This document shows, in pieces, positions 1-10,929 of a stretch of 64,000 nt of DNA. The stretch is from Cycas panzhihuaensis (lineage: Eukaryota; Cycadophyta): NCBI GenBank assembly GCA_023213395.1, contig CM041465.1, positions 54,567,741 through 54,631,740 on the forward strand, written 5' to 3'. Within the stretch, counting starts at the first letter, position 1; each line of letters starts with the position of its first letter. Both the position numbers and the translations under genes were made by a program. The notes beneath the pieces are model-generated. The model made no database searches. It was not told where the DNA came from and saw only the letters and a program-made list of their open reading frames with translations.

Positions 1-2
1 CA

Positions 3-488
3 AATCAAGGGGAGTACCATGTTATTATAGAATTGGAGCTTTATGGTGTTTCTATCGTTGGCCCTTTTCCTATGGTAGTAACAAATCTTTTGGACTTGAG
101 AAAGTTGGATCTTCATGGTAATAAGCTAACTAGTTCAATACCTTCACAAATTGGATGACTTAAGCATTTGAAGACCTTAAATTTGAGGTGGAACAAGTTA
201 CAAGATTCAATCCCTCCTGAAATAGGTGAGTTGAAGAAACTTTTGAATTTATATTTGAGTTTCAACAACTTGAGAGGGTTGATTCCAAAAGAGCTTGGGG
301 ATCTACCAGAATTGCGTTATCTCTATCTCCATGAAAATCGACTCACAGGTCGTATTCCACCTGAATTGGGAAATCTTCCTAATCTTCATCACTTAAATGT
401 TGGTAATAATCACCTGGTAGGGACAATAAGTGAGCTCATTCGTATCAAGGGTGGTTTCTCCTCTCTTCGCAATAAGTTTAAATTATAG
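3..488 (+). pseudogene. LRR protein gene fragment, 5' partial, disrupted
   Basis: Read in the frame starting at base 3, this gives about five plant-type leucine-rich repeats with the LxxLxLxxNxLxGxIPxxLGxL pattern (for example LHENRLTGRIPPELGNL). It resembles the ectodomain of a conserved plant LRR protein often annotated as LRR receptor-kinase-like; that assignment is from memory of the family. The reading is broken by TGA at 156-158, where the LRR pattern suits Arg, so a CGA to TGA change is likely. It ends at TAG 486-488 in AT-rich sequence. The text around 470 (CGCAATAAGTTT) resembles a decayed intron donor. No signal peptide, membrane segment or kinase domain is visible. It lies left of the leader of minus-strand element C and runs opposite to it, so it may be a captured host segment or simply flanking DNA. 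Confidence 0.75.
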
Positions 489-899
489 CTCAACTTTCAG
501 AAGATATTCTATAATTTGGAATCACTTTGGAATGAATTTGGGGGTTTTGTGTCTTTATTTTTTAAGCACAAGGGTTTTGTGAATTGGCTTTTAAATATGT
601 AAATAGAATGCAACTTTAATACCAAATGATTAAGTGCACCAATATGTCTGAGTGCCCATTTTTTTGTATGTGTATCAAAGAATGTGCAAATCTTTTGAAA
701 ATCTGGAGAACTTGTTGTTTCAAAAATATTCTACCAACAACAACAAAGATAGCTTGATAAAAATGAAACTTAATTCAAATGTTGATGTATGGTTGTTTTG
801 TGCTTTCAGCCTTGTAGTAGGTTATAAAAGAGAGATCTTTCTCATTAGATCTCACCACCACACAGGCTCTTAAGGCCTATATGCAAATGAAGCAAATAT
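489..899. other. AT-rich spacer, nothing recognised
   Basis: No reading frame here resembles a known protein. The sequence is AT-rich and could be intron or flank of the LRR fragment. The similarity between the two copia leaders (this one and 10.93-11.2 kb) begins only near 900. Confidence 0.4.
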
Positions 900-1373
900 A
901 AAAATATAGTAGAAAAATATTTAAAAAATTATATATTTACATTAAACATAAAGATGAGTATTGTGTTTGAAATATTTCAAATATACTTTAGGGTTTTATG
1001 AAAAATTTCTTTAAATAATAACAGTAAAAAAATATTTAATGGAGGAATATAACCATACAACGAAACCACAATGAACCAAGAAAATTTTCAAATATTTTGA
1101 AGAGAGTATGTCAGAAAAAATGCATATGTATTTGTATTTAAAATTTTCAAATATGTTGAAGAAGATGCATCAGAAAACTAAGAAACATATGTATGTTTAA
1201 ATCTAAAAATGAAATATGAAGAACTTGGTAAGCAGATGTAGCAGATTTGTAGTAGAAAATAGACTTTCAAAGATGAGATATGTTATACATGATTCTCTAG
1301 AAAGCTTTATTGGGCTGAATATACACCCAAAGCTTGCAGATCTTAAAAAAATTGAAGAAATAGTCAAATATAT

Positions 1374-2120
1374 GATAAAAAATATAGATCTGAGGAAAAC
1401 TTAAATGAATATTACAGATTTAAAGTAGATATGGAAGATCTATAGCCAATATTATAGATCTGAAATAAATATACCATAAAATGGTAAAATAATTATTGAA
1501 ATAAGTAGATTTAAAAAAATGTATAGTAGATCTAACGTAAAATATAGCAGATCTAAAACAAATAAACCAGAAAATAGTGAAATAATTAATAAAAATAAGC
1601 AGATCTGAAATAAATATTGAATATTTGAATAAAATAAACTAAGAAACTATCAAATATTTGATAAAAAGTGCAGATCTAAAAAATATATGGCAGATCTAAA
1701 GAAAACTTTGAGTAAATATTGCTTGCAGCTGATCTCCTTCATAGATCTAAGAAAATATTAGACAAATAGATAGAAATATATTTGAAAATAGTCAAATATA
1801 TGATAAAATATATAGATCTGAAGAATATGTAGCAGATTTTGAAGAAAAACTTGAATAAATATTGCATGCAGCTAAAATTTTACATAGATCTGAAAAAATA
1901 TATAAGATGAATAGACAAAAAATATGCTTGAAAATGGTCAAAAATAAGATAAGATATGTAGATCTAAAAAAATATAACTCAGATCTGAAGAAAACTTTGA
2001 ATAAATGTATCTTGTAGCTGAAATCCTATATACATCCAGCAAAATATTAGATAAATAGATAAAATATGCCTAAAAAATGTCAAATATTGATAGAAATATA
2101 TAAAACTTGATGATAAAACC
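1374..2120. repeat. Degenerate 141-146-bp tandem repeat rich in AGATCT (leader of C)
   Basis: Units beginning GATAAAA or GATA(A/G) start near 1660, 1802, 1948 and 2089, spaced 142, 146 and 141 bp, with a more decayed start near 1374. Each unit has an AGATCT near its start, a second AGATCT- or AGATTTT-like site about 20 bp later, a CTTGAATAAAT-like stretch, a GCAGCT-like stretch and a TCAAATAT-like end. About fourteen AGATCT hexamers fall between 1337 and 1990. The leader of element B has a shorter version at 11.35-11.7 kb. Confidence 0.7.
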
Positions 2121-2396
2121 TCTTGTAGAGTGATAACATCTTGATATTTGCTGTTTGCAACTATACACCTGCACAAATCTGTAAAGAAATTTGAAATATT
2201 TTTGTTACTTCATGAATATAACTCAAGAATAAGCAAATCTGCTGAAAAATAGAAGAAACTTGCTAATAAATTTTGCAGAAAATGAATATAACCAATCTTT
2301 GCTTACTTGTAAGTGAATCTACCTCAAATGCCAATAAACCTTCCTTCTTCTTTAAAAAAAACTTTAGCATGGAGATACAATAGCTTAGCAATCTTT

Positions 2397-2408
2397 GCTC
2401 TGATACCA
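2397..2408 (-). other. Primer binding site of copia C
   Basis: GCTCTGATACCA on the plus strand reads TGGTATCAGAGC on the minus strand. This is the standard plant copia PBS complementary to the 3' end of initiator Met-tRNA. It lies two bases from the LTR edge at 2411. Confidence 0.85.
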
Positions 2409-2410
2409 AA

Positions 2411-2840
2411 TGTAGGAAATAAAATGTAGCCCCAAGTAGCTCTGATATAAGATGAAGGAAATAAAATACAGGAGAACAGGGTAAAACATGAAACCAATAA
2501 TCAATACATCAATAGATCATTGTTGCATAGTAGCATAAACACAATATCTTGTATATTCAATCCATTTTTATGAGAAGAGTAATATAAATATCCATGATGA
2601 AGGTAGTATCTAAAGACACCAGGGTTGCACACCCCTCAAATTATATAGTTTGGGGGAGGAGGGAAACTCCTCAACCCCTGAAATTTAAATAAAAATAAAA
2701 TAATCATAATTTAACTTAAATGAAATTAACTCAAATAAACATAAACTCACCTTAAGATTACCTACACATGTTGAGCACCCACATGTGTAAAATGATAAAG
2801 ATGAAGTGTGTACTCATGGTTGGAAGGTGTGAGTGGGTTG
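2411..2840 (-). repeat. 5' LTR of copia C, main part
   Basis: It matches LTRs A (6147-6579) and B (11925-12360), including the GGGGGAGGAG...CTCCTC...CCCC inverted repeat (about 2648-2681) next to a TATA-like ATTATATAG. The LTR is interrupted at 2840 by solo LTR E5; its last part (GTGATGACTATTAACCCCAATA) resumes at 5412 and ends near 5435. Confidence 0.75.
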
Positions 2841-5411
2841 TGAAATACTGCCCGTGGGGTGGTTCCTATGTTTAGCAAGAAATGGGTTAGGTCAATGGCA
2901 AGGACTCACCTCGCAAGGCGTCCGTGCGCTGGAGCGTGGATTCGAGACCTGCAGAGGTGCCTAGTTGCTTCTAGGTAGTCATAAAAAGTGAGGCCTTCCT
3001 ACCCCTCAGATGGCCAGGACGAGCAGGAAAGGGCCTAGCAGGTTGCATCTTCTCAAGGAGGTGAGAAGGCAACACATGTGAGAGATGTGTGTGTAACGTA
3101 GTGTCTATGTGTAGGCTGGTCAAGAGAGCAAGGTGCGAGTAGCTCTAGCTAGAAAGGGACTATCTAGGGGGTGATAGAACGACCGCTAAATAAAAGACAC
3201 ATAAAGTGCAAGTATGCATTCTTTTCTTCTTTTCAGTTTCCTATGTGTTTCTTAGAATGCACACATATACATAAAGAACAACGCTATAAGGGAAAGATGT
3301 AAAGAGAAGAGGAATACCTAGACCGGTGTTTGAACAGAGCGCTACGTGCCTCGTTGTCTCCCGTGCCTTCCCGCTCCACTTGTTGCATACGTGAAACCGA
3401 TCGACAATGGTTGCCATGAACAGCCAAAGAGGGGCTAGCTTACCTCCCCAATGTATGCAAAAAATGAAGTAGCAAATGAAGGATAATAACGGAAAAAATA
3501 ACAAATATAAAATTAACCTGCAAATGGGTTCGTTTCAGGTGCAACTCCACAAACGCGAAATCCTATCAATTAAACAAACAGGTTTCTCCCTCTCGAAAGA
3601 GGGGCCATAAGATAGATCTAATATATATATATATCTAAACTTAGGAGAAATAGAATCAAACTAAGTTAAGCATGTGCATATTATTTAATGAAATAACTCC
3701 AACAAGATTTCCACAAACAATCACTTCAATTGACACCCAAAACAAGAGAGTAGCCTCGGAATGGCTAACTCACCCACGGATAGTCTCCACTTGGCCTCGG
3801 GAAAGGAAAATGGACTTACAGTAATAACATAGGGCAGCAAATAATAGGAAGGAAAAAGAAATGAGAAGGTATGCAAGCACACCCAAAGGACGAGGTGCTA
3901 CGGGCAGCAAATCGTTCAAGTGGATGGGTTGCAAGTTGTAAGCCAACGAAAAGTGGTTTTGGGGCTTATGAGGTGCCCAAAACTAGCGAATAGGGGGATG
4001 GGACTAGCATAGCAAGGGGCTGCCAACACTAGTTTAGACTTGAGGAATGGGTTCTTGAGTCTCTAGCCAAACTCTAAGGGAGGCAATAGGTGCAGGGGGA
4101 AAGGAAACAAGGGTTTAGACCCTTGGAGAGAAGGTCTGCAAGGGGGACTTGGCCCACCTTTCTCCCTTAAATTTCCTCTATGTCACCCCCTCTACACAGC
4201 CACCTTAAGGTAGGCTTACAAGACTGTAAGGGGAAGCACTACACTCTCAAATCTAAAGATCTAGTGCTAAACTAGATAGAGAACCAAGAAAGTAAATGGA
4301 ACAAACATTTATTCATAAAAAACAGTAAGAAAATAGCATGAATTACAAGGCAAACAAGTAGAGTACCTTGTAGTGAAGAGAAGGAGTATGTATCTACTGG
4401 AAAATAGCAGAAAAAACCTAGCACTTAGCAAGGTTTGATGGTAGGTTTTGAGGAGGAGACCAATGTGAGAGAAAGCCTTGTGATTTGGGACCCTTTGGAG
4501 CCTGTTCTTTGGAAAACCTTGAGAAGTATCCTTCTTGTAACTTTGTGGACCTATAAAAAGATGTTTGAGCATGATGGTCCTGAGCATGAGAGACAGCAAT
4601 GGTCTTTGTATGAAGAGCAGTAACTGGAAGTCTCTGTTCTGCAGTAGTTTTTATGAAGGATTGGTAGAGTTGCATGTAAAATGAGCTAAGAAGATCGAAA
4701 AATGAAGAAGCCTTTTAGTTTTATTCCCTGTAGACCCTTAGTGACCGTTGGGGGGCTCAAGGAAGCTCAAATGCACGGGCGCCATGTGGTAGTTCTGTGG
4801 AAAGAGTGGGAACTGCCACGTGATTTTCAAAAAGTTTTTTAAAGCGATTAAATCATGCGGTAAACTTCACGATGCATGACAAAGATTCTTGATCGCTAAG
4901 TTTACTGATGCAAGCCTATAAACAAAATTAAGGCCAAAATAGGGGTTTAAAGCTAAATAAGGAGCAAATCAAGGCTGGAAACAGCTAGGAGCTAGCACTC
5001 AGGTGGCTGACAAGTGGCCATGAAGGAGAACTGGGTCTCAACTAAGGATTCGATCGTACTTGGGAGAAATCGAAACATGAACAGGGTGCCGTCAAAAGGT
5101 GAAACACGACTGGCTAGGGTGTTCCGAGGGGCCGTGGAGACGAAGTGGATGGATGTGCGCCATATGGGATGTAGCATTCGCTGAGGAATGCCCCCACTAT
5201 GGGTCGTCATAGGCTAAAAGGCATGCAGTAAGCACATGCAGAGTGATCAAGTAAGAAGACAATGCAAACATACAAACGACAGGCAAGCGTACATCAAGTA
5301 ATCCATACTAAGCAATCTCAGTCAAATAGGAGTGAAGAGAGCAGCAAAAATATATACTTGAGCTTACCTGAGTCAATGCATCTCGAGTCCATTCCCAGTA
5401 GCTGGGAAACA
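2841..5411 (-). mobile_element. E5: solo LTR of the Tat-like family
   Basis: In reverse complement it begins TGTTTCCCAGCTACTGGGAATGGACTCG and ends in TTTCA, the same termini as the LTRs of E1 and E3. At about 2.57 kb it is full length. Both sides are continuous with the LTR of copia C, and flanking pentamers GGTTG (2836-2840) and GGGTG (5412-5416) match at four of five positions. This indicates one old insertion reduced to a solo LTR by LTR-LTR recombination. Shared landmarks include the CCTCTC...GAGAGG hairpin region, a CCACGTG box near 4815 and the TATA-like ATAAAAC near 4720. Short open frames inside it are not shared with sister copies. Confidence 0.85.
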
Positions 5412-5435
5412 GGGTGATGACTATTAACCCCAATA
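5412..5435 (-). repeat. Remaining end of the LTR of copia C
   Basis: This short piece matches the outer ends of LTRs A and B (GTGATGACATTACACC-type). It completes the LTR broken by E5 and marks the junction with copia P. Confidence 0.65.
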
Positions 5436-6141
5436 GACCATAGACTGTTGGTTTATAACCTTAACCAACTAAATGAAATTTGGATAAAGTTATGTAAAAT
5501 GTTTGAGAAGAAGAAGTTGAATAGATGTCTAACTTTAATGTTAGAGCTTCTTAATTCTATAGTAGAAGATGAGACCAACATAAGTGCCTACCTGAATAAA
5601 ATTATTAACTTGAAGAACAAGTTAGAGTAGTTGAAGTCAAATTCTATTAATGATGCACTATTGTTTGTGATAATTATGTTAAAACTACTAGCAATATTTA
5701 CTACATTCTAGGTAATCTACGGTAGATATGGGCTAATAAAGGGCGAGACATTTAATGGTATAAAGAATCCCATTCTAGTTGAGGATGCCAAGCTTAAATA
5801 TCCTGGAATACTTAGAGGTTCTGATTTAAGTTAGGCCTTATTCATGAAGATATAGATGATAGAGACCGTTTAGGAGGAGGAGTTCAAATAGAGGCAAGGA
5901 GAAGAATCTAGGGAGAAGAAAAAAATTCAATAGTAAATGCAACTACCATAAGAAGAAAGGCCATGGAGAAAAGAATTATTGGTTCAAAAGATAAGATAAA
6001 TACAAAGCCGTCTAAGATGATAAAGATAAGAGTGTAGTAGCACATTATGTTAAGAGTGTCAACCTTATCAACTAAGTCAAGTTGGAGAGACTATTAGATA
6101 TTAGACTCTAGAGCTCAAAAGCATAGCTCTTTGCAGAAGCA
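5436..6141 (+). pseudogene. Copia P gag remnant
   Basis: The conceptual reading matches the UBN2-type gag of plant Ty1/copia elements. A gag helix region (LNEIWIKLCKMFEKKK, then LLNSI, then SAYLNKIINLKNKLE) is followed by a decayed zinc knuckle at about 5938-5985 (CNYHKKKGHGEKNYW; the second and last Cys have become His and Tyr). Many in-frame stops make it non-coding. The 5' part is missing because element C was inserted here. The 3' continuation lies at 12366, beyond element B. The AAACT at 6142-6146 is the left copy of the target duplication of B. Confidence 0.7.
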
Positions 6142-6146
6142 AAACT

Positions 6147-6579
6147 TGTTGGAAAAAATATGAAGCCAAAGTGCTCTGATACCATGTTAGAAATAATAAT
6201 AGCAAGAAACAATAATAGCAAGACTATGCTGTATACCAGTATTGCATCAATACATCAGTGTATCACCATTACAATAGCATAAACACATGAAAGCCTTGTT
6301 GTTCAATCCATTGTAGTAGAATGAGCATTACAAATCTCCTCAAAAGTAGGTGGTGTCTGAAGACACCAGGGTTGTACACCCCTTAATATTTATAGTTTGG
6401 GGGAGGAGGGAAACTCCTCAACCCACAATTCAAATTAATAATAAAATAATACAACTTAACTCAAATGAAACTAACTCAACTTACCTTAACTTACCTTGAC
6501 ATGTTGAGCATCACATGTCTAAATTGAGGTGCACAATCACAGTAGGTAAGAGAGTTGAGTGATGACATTACACCTAACA
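6147..6579 (-). repeat. 3' LTR (A) of copia B
   Basis: It begins TGTTGG on the plus strand and ends CACCTAACA, giving TG...CA termini in both readings. It is nearly identical to LTR B. It contains an internal GCTCTGATACCA at 6173-6184, a TATAAATA box on the minus strand (6387-6394) and the GAGGAG...CTCCTC inverted repeat just beyond. Confidence 0.88.
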
Positions 6580-6590
6580 TTCTCCCCCTT
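6580..6590 (-). other. Polypurine tract of copia B
   Basis: It reads AAGGGGGAGAA on the minus strand and directly adjoins the 3' LTR. This is the expected plus-strand primer of a copia element and confirms orientation. Confidence 0.88.
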
Positions 6591-6958
6591 AATGTCAACA
6601 CGAACACTTGTATCTTTTCTTTGAACTTGTGGAATTGGTACTTAAAAAAGACTTTGAAATTCTGATCTTGATCTTTATCAACTCTTCTCACCCTTATAAT
6701 CACATATATCTCTCTATCATAGAATGATGTAGGAAGACTATAGGTAGATGAAACTTGATGCAAATGTAGATGAATAACTGTAATTTGGACTTTGTCAACT
6801 GGAACATTAGGAAGGCTTTGAACTTGAACTTTTGTACTCTTTATGCTTTGAACAGTTGTCATATCATCAGGTTCATTCTTCGTTATGTCATAAGATTCGT
6901 CTTCATGCTCCCCCTCAAATGGAGGATCAAATCCTTGTGCAACAAGGTGGTCCTGCAT
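6591..6958 (-). pseudogene. Post-gag remnant frame of copia B
   Basis: An open minus-strand frame enters at 6958 and runs through the PPT into the LTR (stop at 6491). It is acidic at the start and then Val/Gln-rich (VQVQSLPNVPVDKVQI) and matches no domain I recognise. Lying between the gag fragment and the PPT, it is probably the remnant of the 3' end of a deleted pol or spacer. Real coding function is doubtful. Confidence 0.3.
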
Positions 6959-6986
6959 TTGATCTGAATCCGCATGGTTGTTGTCG

Positions 6987-7310
6987 TCATGATTTATACG
7001 TTACATTACATCTCACATGCTCATCAAAAGTTTCATCAAATACAGTGGGGATATCTCCCCCATAAATGGAAATCAATAAATCCCAAACAGGCTTAGATGT
7101 TGTTAATTCAGAAACTAGTGAAAAAATATCATCAGTCATAGTGCAAAATAATAAACCTAACACTTCATTATCTTTTCTAATTTTTTTTTTAATGCTAAGG
7201 TCACATTCATGTTGTAAATACTTTAAAAGATCATGTTCAATAAAGTAAGTGTGCATGGTGTCATACCAGAGTGAAAAGTTATGACCATCAAAAATGGGAA
7301 ATTGTGCCAT
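6987..7310 (-). CDS. Truncated copia gag (DUF4219/UBN2-like), 107 aa
   Basis: This minus-strand frame starts with MAQFPIFDGHNFSLW, the (K/P)F-x-G-xNFxxW motif typical of the N-terminus of plant Ty1/copia gag, followed by an acidic helical segment (LLKYLQHE) and a VWDLL motif (SKPVWDLLISIYGG). Normal copia gags are some 250-350 aa and end in a CCHC knuckle. This one stops at 107 aa without a knuckle. Start and frame are clean with no internal stop. It is the only clear element protein and lies close to the PPT, far from the PBS, so translation would need a long leader to be bypassed or spliced. Function as a particle protein is unlikely. Confidence 0.65.
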   Translation of the reverse strand: MAQFPIFDGHNFSLWYDTMHTYFIEHDLLKYLQHECDLSIKKKIRKDNEVLGLLFCTMTDDIFSLVSELTTSKPVWDLLISIYGGDIPTVFDETFDEHVRCNVTYKS

Positions 7311-8865
7311 TTTGGAAGCAAAGTAATCAATAAGAAAGTAATGATGTGTTTGAAAACAAACTTAAAGAAACTTTTTCACTTATGCAAAACTTGAGATAAA
7401 CCTTTGAGAATAAAGAGTTTTCAAAAAATGCCAATTTCTCAAATGAGTAATGTAAATATTCAATAAAAAACTTCCTTATTGTATAAAAATAACTTTTCTT
7501 TAAGAAAAATATATATTGCCTTATAAACAAATGCTAGTTCAAAACAACTTAAAATGCTTGTAGAAAGCTCAAGCAGAAACTTTGAGTAAACAATGAAATA
7601 TGAACTAGAATTTTCTTTAAAATTTTGAAAGAAGACAAGCTTATTAGGATGCACGTATATGCTCAACTTTAACAGCTTGAGAACTATATTGAATAATGTC
7701 AGAATAGCTTAAAATTTTACCAATATGTAGATTGATGAGGTGTGAATCCAATGAAATAAACGATTTTGAAAATGGGTACCAATAAATCATAATTTGAATA
7801 ATGCAAAGACATGGACTTTCTTATGGAGCCTAACAGGAGTAGGGTAGGCAAAAATTGCATAAAAATACTAATTAATCTTTAGAAAAAGTTGAACAAAGGA
7901 TCAAATATTGTTTATGAAGTAATCAATATTCTTCTAATTGAAAATTTTTGAAAAATATATTAAAAAGGTGTAAAAAACAGTAGATTTAGGGCAATGAGAT
8001 ACCTCAACTTTGACTGATTTGAAATATAAGAAAAATGTGTCAAAATATATAGAAAAATATGTCAAAATGAAGAGAAATAAGTCAGCGTCCCAACGAAGCT
8101 AACGGAATTGAAATCTGATAAAAAATGTAAAAGTTATAGTGAAAAATGTAACAAGTGTCTTTATGGAGAATGTTAAAAAACAGGCAAAAACTAACTAAAT
8201 TCCTTATTTCAGTGATTAAAATATTAGTGAAGATGAACTCCAAAAATTGAAGTAAAAAGTGGGTATTAAAGTCTATACGATGTAGATCACTATAGAGAAA
8301 ATTTGGGCACAAAACAGTTTACCAGAAATAAATAATGACCCGGTTCTAAAACCGATTTTGTTAAAAATGTAAAAATTGCTGAAATTTTGAAAGTCTAATG
8401 TTAAAATGGTCGAAACATGGTTAAATTGGCACCAAATTGGTCATATGACCAGTCGAAATCTGTGTACGGAAAATTTCTGATCTATTGGGGTAGGTTTCGT
8501 CTGAAACTGATAAGCCAATGAGAAGTTATGGCCACAAAAGCGCCAATAACACTATGTAAAATAAAAATTTGAAAAAAAATAAAAAATAAAAAACGTTTAA
8601 AAACTTTTTGAAAGTGACTAGCAGTCACGTGATGGTGAAATGGAACTGGAGGCTAAAAGGAAAGGGAATTAAACCCTTTAAACCCCCGGATTTGAAAAAA
8701 TATATAATAAATTTAATTTTTTTTTAAACTTTGTATTAAAACAAAAAATGAGACGGCTACCGTATTAAGCGAAACGCACTATATAAACGTGCTGTTTAAA
8801 CAAAAGTAAACAAAGAAGCGGTAAATGCTATTGCTATATAAACAATCTGAGACGGCAGGTTGGAA
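7311..8865. other. AT-rich interior of copia B, nothing recognised
   Basis: No frame in either direction resembles a known protein. The sequence is AT-rich with short random open frames and forms the leader side of the gag on the minus strand. Confidence 0.4.
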
Positions 8866-9215
8866 TTTATGCGGATAAATAATAATAAAAATTATCAAAT
8901 CGCAAATAGCACGCGGATCCAATACGGATGCAATATAGTCCAAACGGATGCACAATAAATGATAACGAGTAGACGCAGATCCAATATAGATGCAATATAA
9001 TCCAAACGGATGCACAATAAATGATAAATAATAGTCCAAACGGATGCACAAACGTAGGATAAATAATAATAAAATATTATCAAATCGCACGCAGAGGCAA
9101 TATCAAACGGCAAGGAGCAGAAAATCGCAATAAATGATAATGGGAGCAGCTAGAACGCAGCGCGCCGATGATAATCCAAACGGATAAATAATATCAAATC
9201 GTAAATATATGAATG
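8866..9215. repeat. Short degenerate tandem repeats (CCAAACGGATGCACAATAAA type)
   Basis: The phrase CCAAACGGATGCACAA recurs near 8939, 9002 and 9039, with partial copies (CCAAACGGATAAATAA) near 9175. AATAATAATAAAA...ATTATCAAATCGCA recurs near 8880 and 9065. Spacing is irregular, roughly 40-65 bp. It lies at the edge of the GC-rich block in the leader of element B. Confidence 0.55.
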
Positions 9216-9830
9216 CAATAAGCGATAATCAACAGCGCGCTGAGAAGTCAGATAATGAATATAAAACACAGATCATTACACAGGCTTGTTTGCAATTGCA
9301 AGACGCCAGAGATAGTACGGAGACGGCTAACTGGACGGAATAAGGAGATAAGGCGGGTGCCGAATAGGATATTAGTCCGACCGCAGATCGAGGAGATGTC
9401 CAAGTGGAGCACGGAAGGTAGGAGCGCCTCGGCCGGCGCTGGAGATGCCCAACGGTATACGGAAGGCAAGATCGAGAAGCGCCAAAGGCGGCTGTGAGCA
9501 GGCAAGCCACGGCAAGAGGTGGCTGTCAAGGCAGGCGCCCCGAGCCTAAGGACGACGGCCTAACGCAGGCAGATACATAAGGCGCAGAGTATGACAGAGA
9601 GAGTTGCAGAACCACGGCACCCAACTCGAGCAATACAAGCAATACACAAGTTGCATGGTTATTAAACCTGTAGCTGCACGCCAAAATGATAATAGCCACT
9701 GCGGTGTGCAGACGGCAGCTTCTAGCGGTGAACTTCGAGTAAGCAGCAAGCAACACTAGCAGTCTATATTTAAATTTGTATTTGAAGCAGTCTTTCAATG
9801 ATGTGGAGACTTCCACAACTGGGGATAGTA
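9216..9830. other. GC-rich block inside copia B
   Basis: This stretch is strikingly richer in G+C and CpG than the AT-rich DNA on both sides. Overlapping open frames up to about 96 codons occur on both strands, as expected of GC-rich DNA, and none matches a protein I know. It may be captured host sequence such as a 5' exon or promoter, or a part of the leader. Confidence 0.4.
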
Positions 9831-10875
9831 TTCAAGTTGTTGGCAGGAGTTCTCATAAAATAGTTGAGACAGTTATGTAGTCTAATGCAAAAGGAGAATG
9901 AATGACAGAGACACCATGGAGTAGAGTAACGAAGGAAAAGAGTGCTCATCCAAATTCCTATGGAAGTTTGAGACTGAGGTTGAAGCTTAGTTGGGACGAG
10001 TCAGAATGTGTGGTTCTTCACAGTCCTTGCCTATATTTCTCTACAAATCTTAAAATCAATTTCCTATGTTTGCAAGGAATTCCAAGTTTCTTGAGGTTTA
10101 AAGTTACGGTAACCAAAGAATCGTTGTAGATCTCTAACTTCATTTATTGTAATAGAAGTCCTCAGAAGGTCAATATGCTTAATGTCTCAACTAGAAGATA
10201 TTTTCATACAAATATTCAGAGAATGTGAGATCCTGATGCTTATGCACTTGGGTTTTCGATTGTGATAACATAAGTGCTCGTTGTATGATTACAATATTTG
10301 TTCAATGAGTGTAGATTGAAAGAATCAATGTATTGAAAGAATGAGGTGAACCAGGCATGAGAGCTTGGAAAGGAGAGGGCAAGGCTTTGGATTCTCTTTG
10401 TATACTTTGAAGTTAATAAGGAACAAAAGGATTTGATTTAAGCCTCTTGCATAAGGTGACGTAGAGTAGTCTGATCTTTGGATATTTGTCCTTTTTAAAA
10501 AAAATATGGCTCAACAATTGGGCCTAAACTTAAAATCACACATATAACAAAGAGAAGAGTGAGGTTCTTGATGTGAGTATGGTTCTGCTACCAAATTACT
10601 TATCAGATTTCGATCAAGGTATGGATCTACACAATGTGAGTATCACTTGAGTGAAAAGAATATTTTAACAAATGTTAAGAATGATTGCTCTTCAAAAAAT
10701 GTAGTTATGGAATCGAATCAAACGAATGGCAAGCTAAAGTAGGACTCTACTAGGTTTGGAGGATATAACCCAAGCTAGAAGTTGGAAATACTAATGAGTA
10801 ACGGTAAAAAGTTGTACTTCAACCCATATTTGTATAGGCCTTTCAACGTAAATACTTCAAAAAAACTAGATCCTT
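9770..10875 (+). pseudogene. Gene-like fragments of unknown origin, antisense to copia B
   Basis: On the plus strand, several short patches read like protein: NDVETSTTGDSIQVVGRSS near 9800, a frame of 75 codons at 9902-10129, and KLEILMSNGKKLYFNPYLY near 10775-10835. They are separated by stops and intron-like AT-rich text (TTCTTCACAG near 10020 resembles an acceptor site). I cannot name the protein. The position corresponds to that of the LRR fragment relative to the leader of element C, which suggests captured host sequence. Treat it as a hypothesis. Confidence 0.3.
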
Positions 10876-10929
10876 CTTTCCCCCTTTTAATATATTGACA
10901 AAAAAATATATAAAAAATATCTATAAATT

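Larger units (their letters stand above)
900..5435 (-). mobile_element. Copia element C (minus strand), 5' LTR and leader, interrupted and partial
   Basis: On the minus strand this is a 5' LTR (2411-2840 plus 5412-5435, split by solo LTR E5), a PBS at 2397-2408 and a noncoding leader running left. LTR and leader match element B (6147-12360), so the two are one family. No coding sequence of the element is visible before the left edge. If its interior is as long as that of B (about 5.3 kb), the 3' LTR lies outside the window. On the right it abuts the middle of the gag of plus-strand copia P, so C was inserted into P. Target duplication cannot be checked. Confidence 0.7.

Noticed and set aside
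2397-2408. tRNA-like sequence at the PBS sites
   Set aside because: Only the 12-base complement of the tRNA end is present; no tRNA gene surrounds it.
4309-4675. Overlapping open frames within the E5 solo LTR
   Set aside because: They fall within noncoding LTR sequence and are not found in the sister LTRs.
5412-6600. Elements C and B as one tandem array sharing LTR A
   Set aside because: The AAACT duplication flanks B alone, and copia P gag lies between C and B, so they are separate insertions.
9229-9816. Overlapping frames of 67-96 codons on both strands
   Set aside because: Expected by chance in a GC-rich block; no protein similarity and no conserved start.
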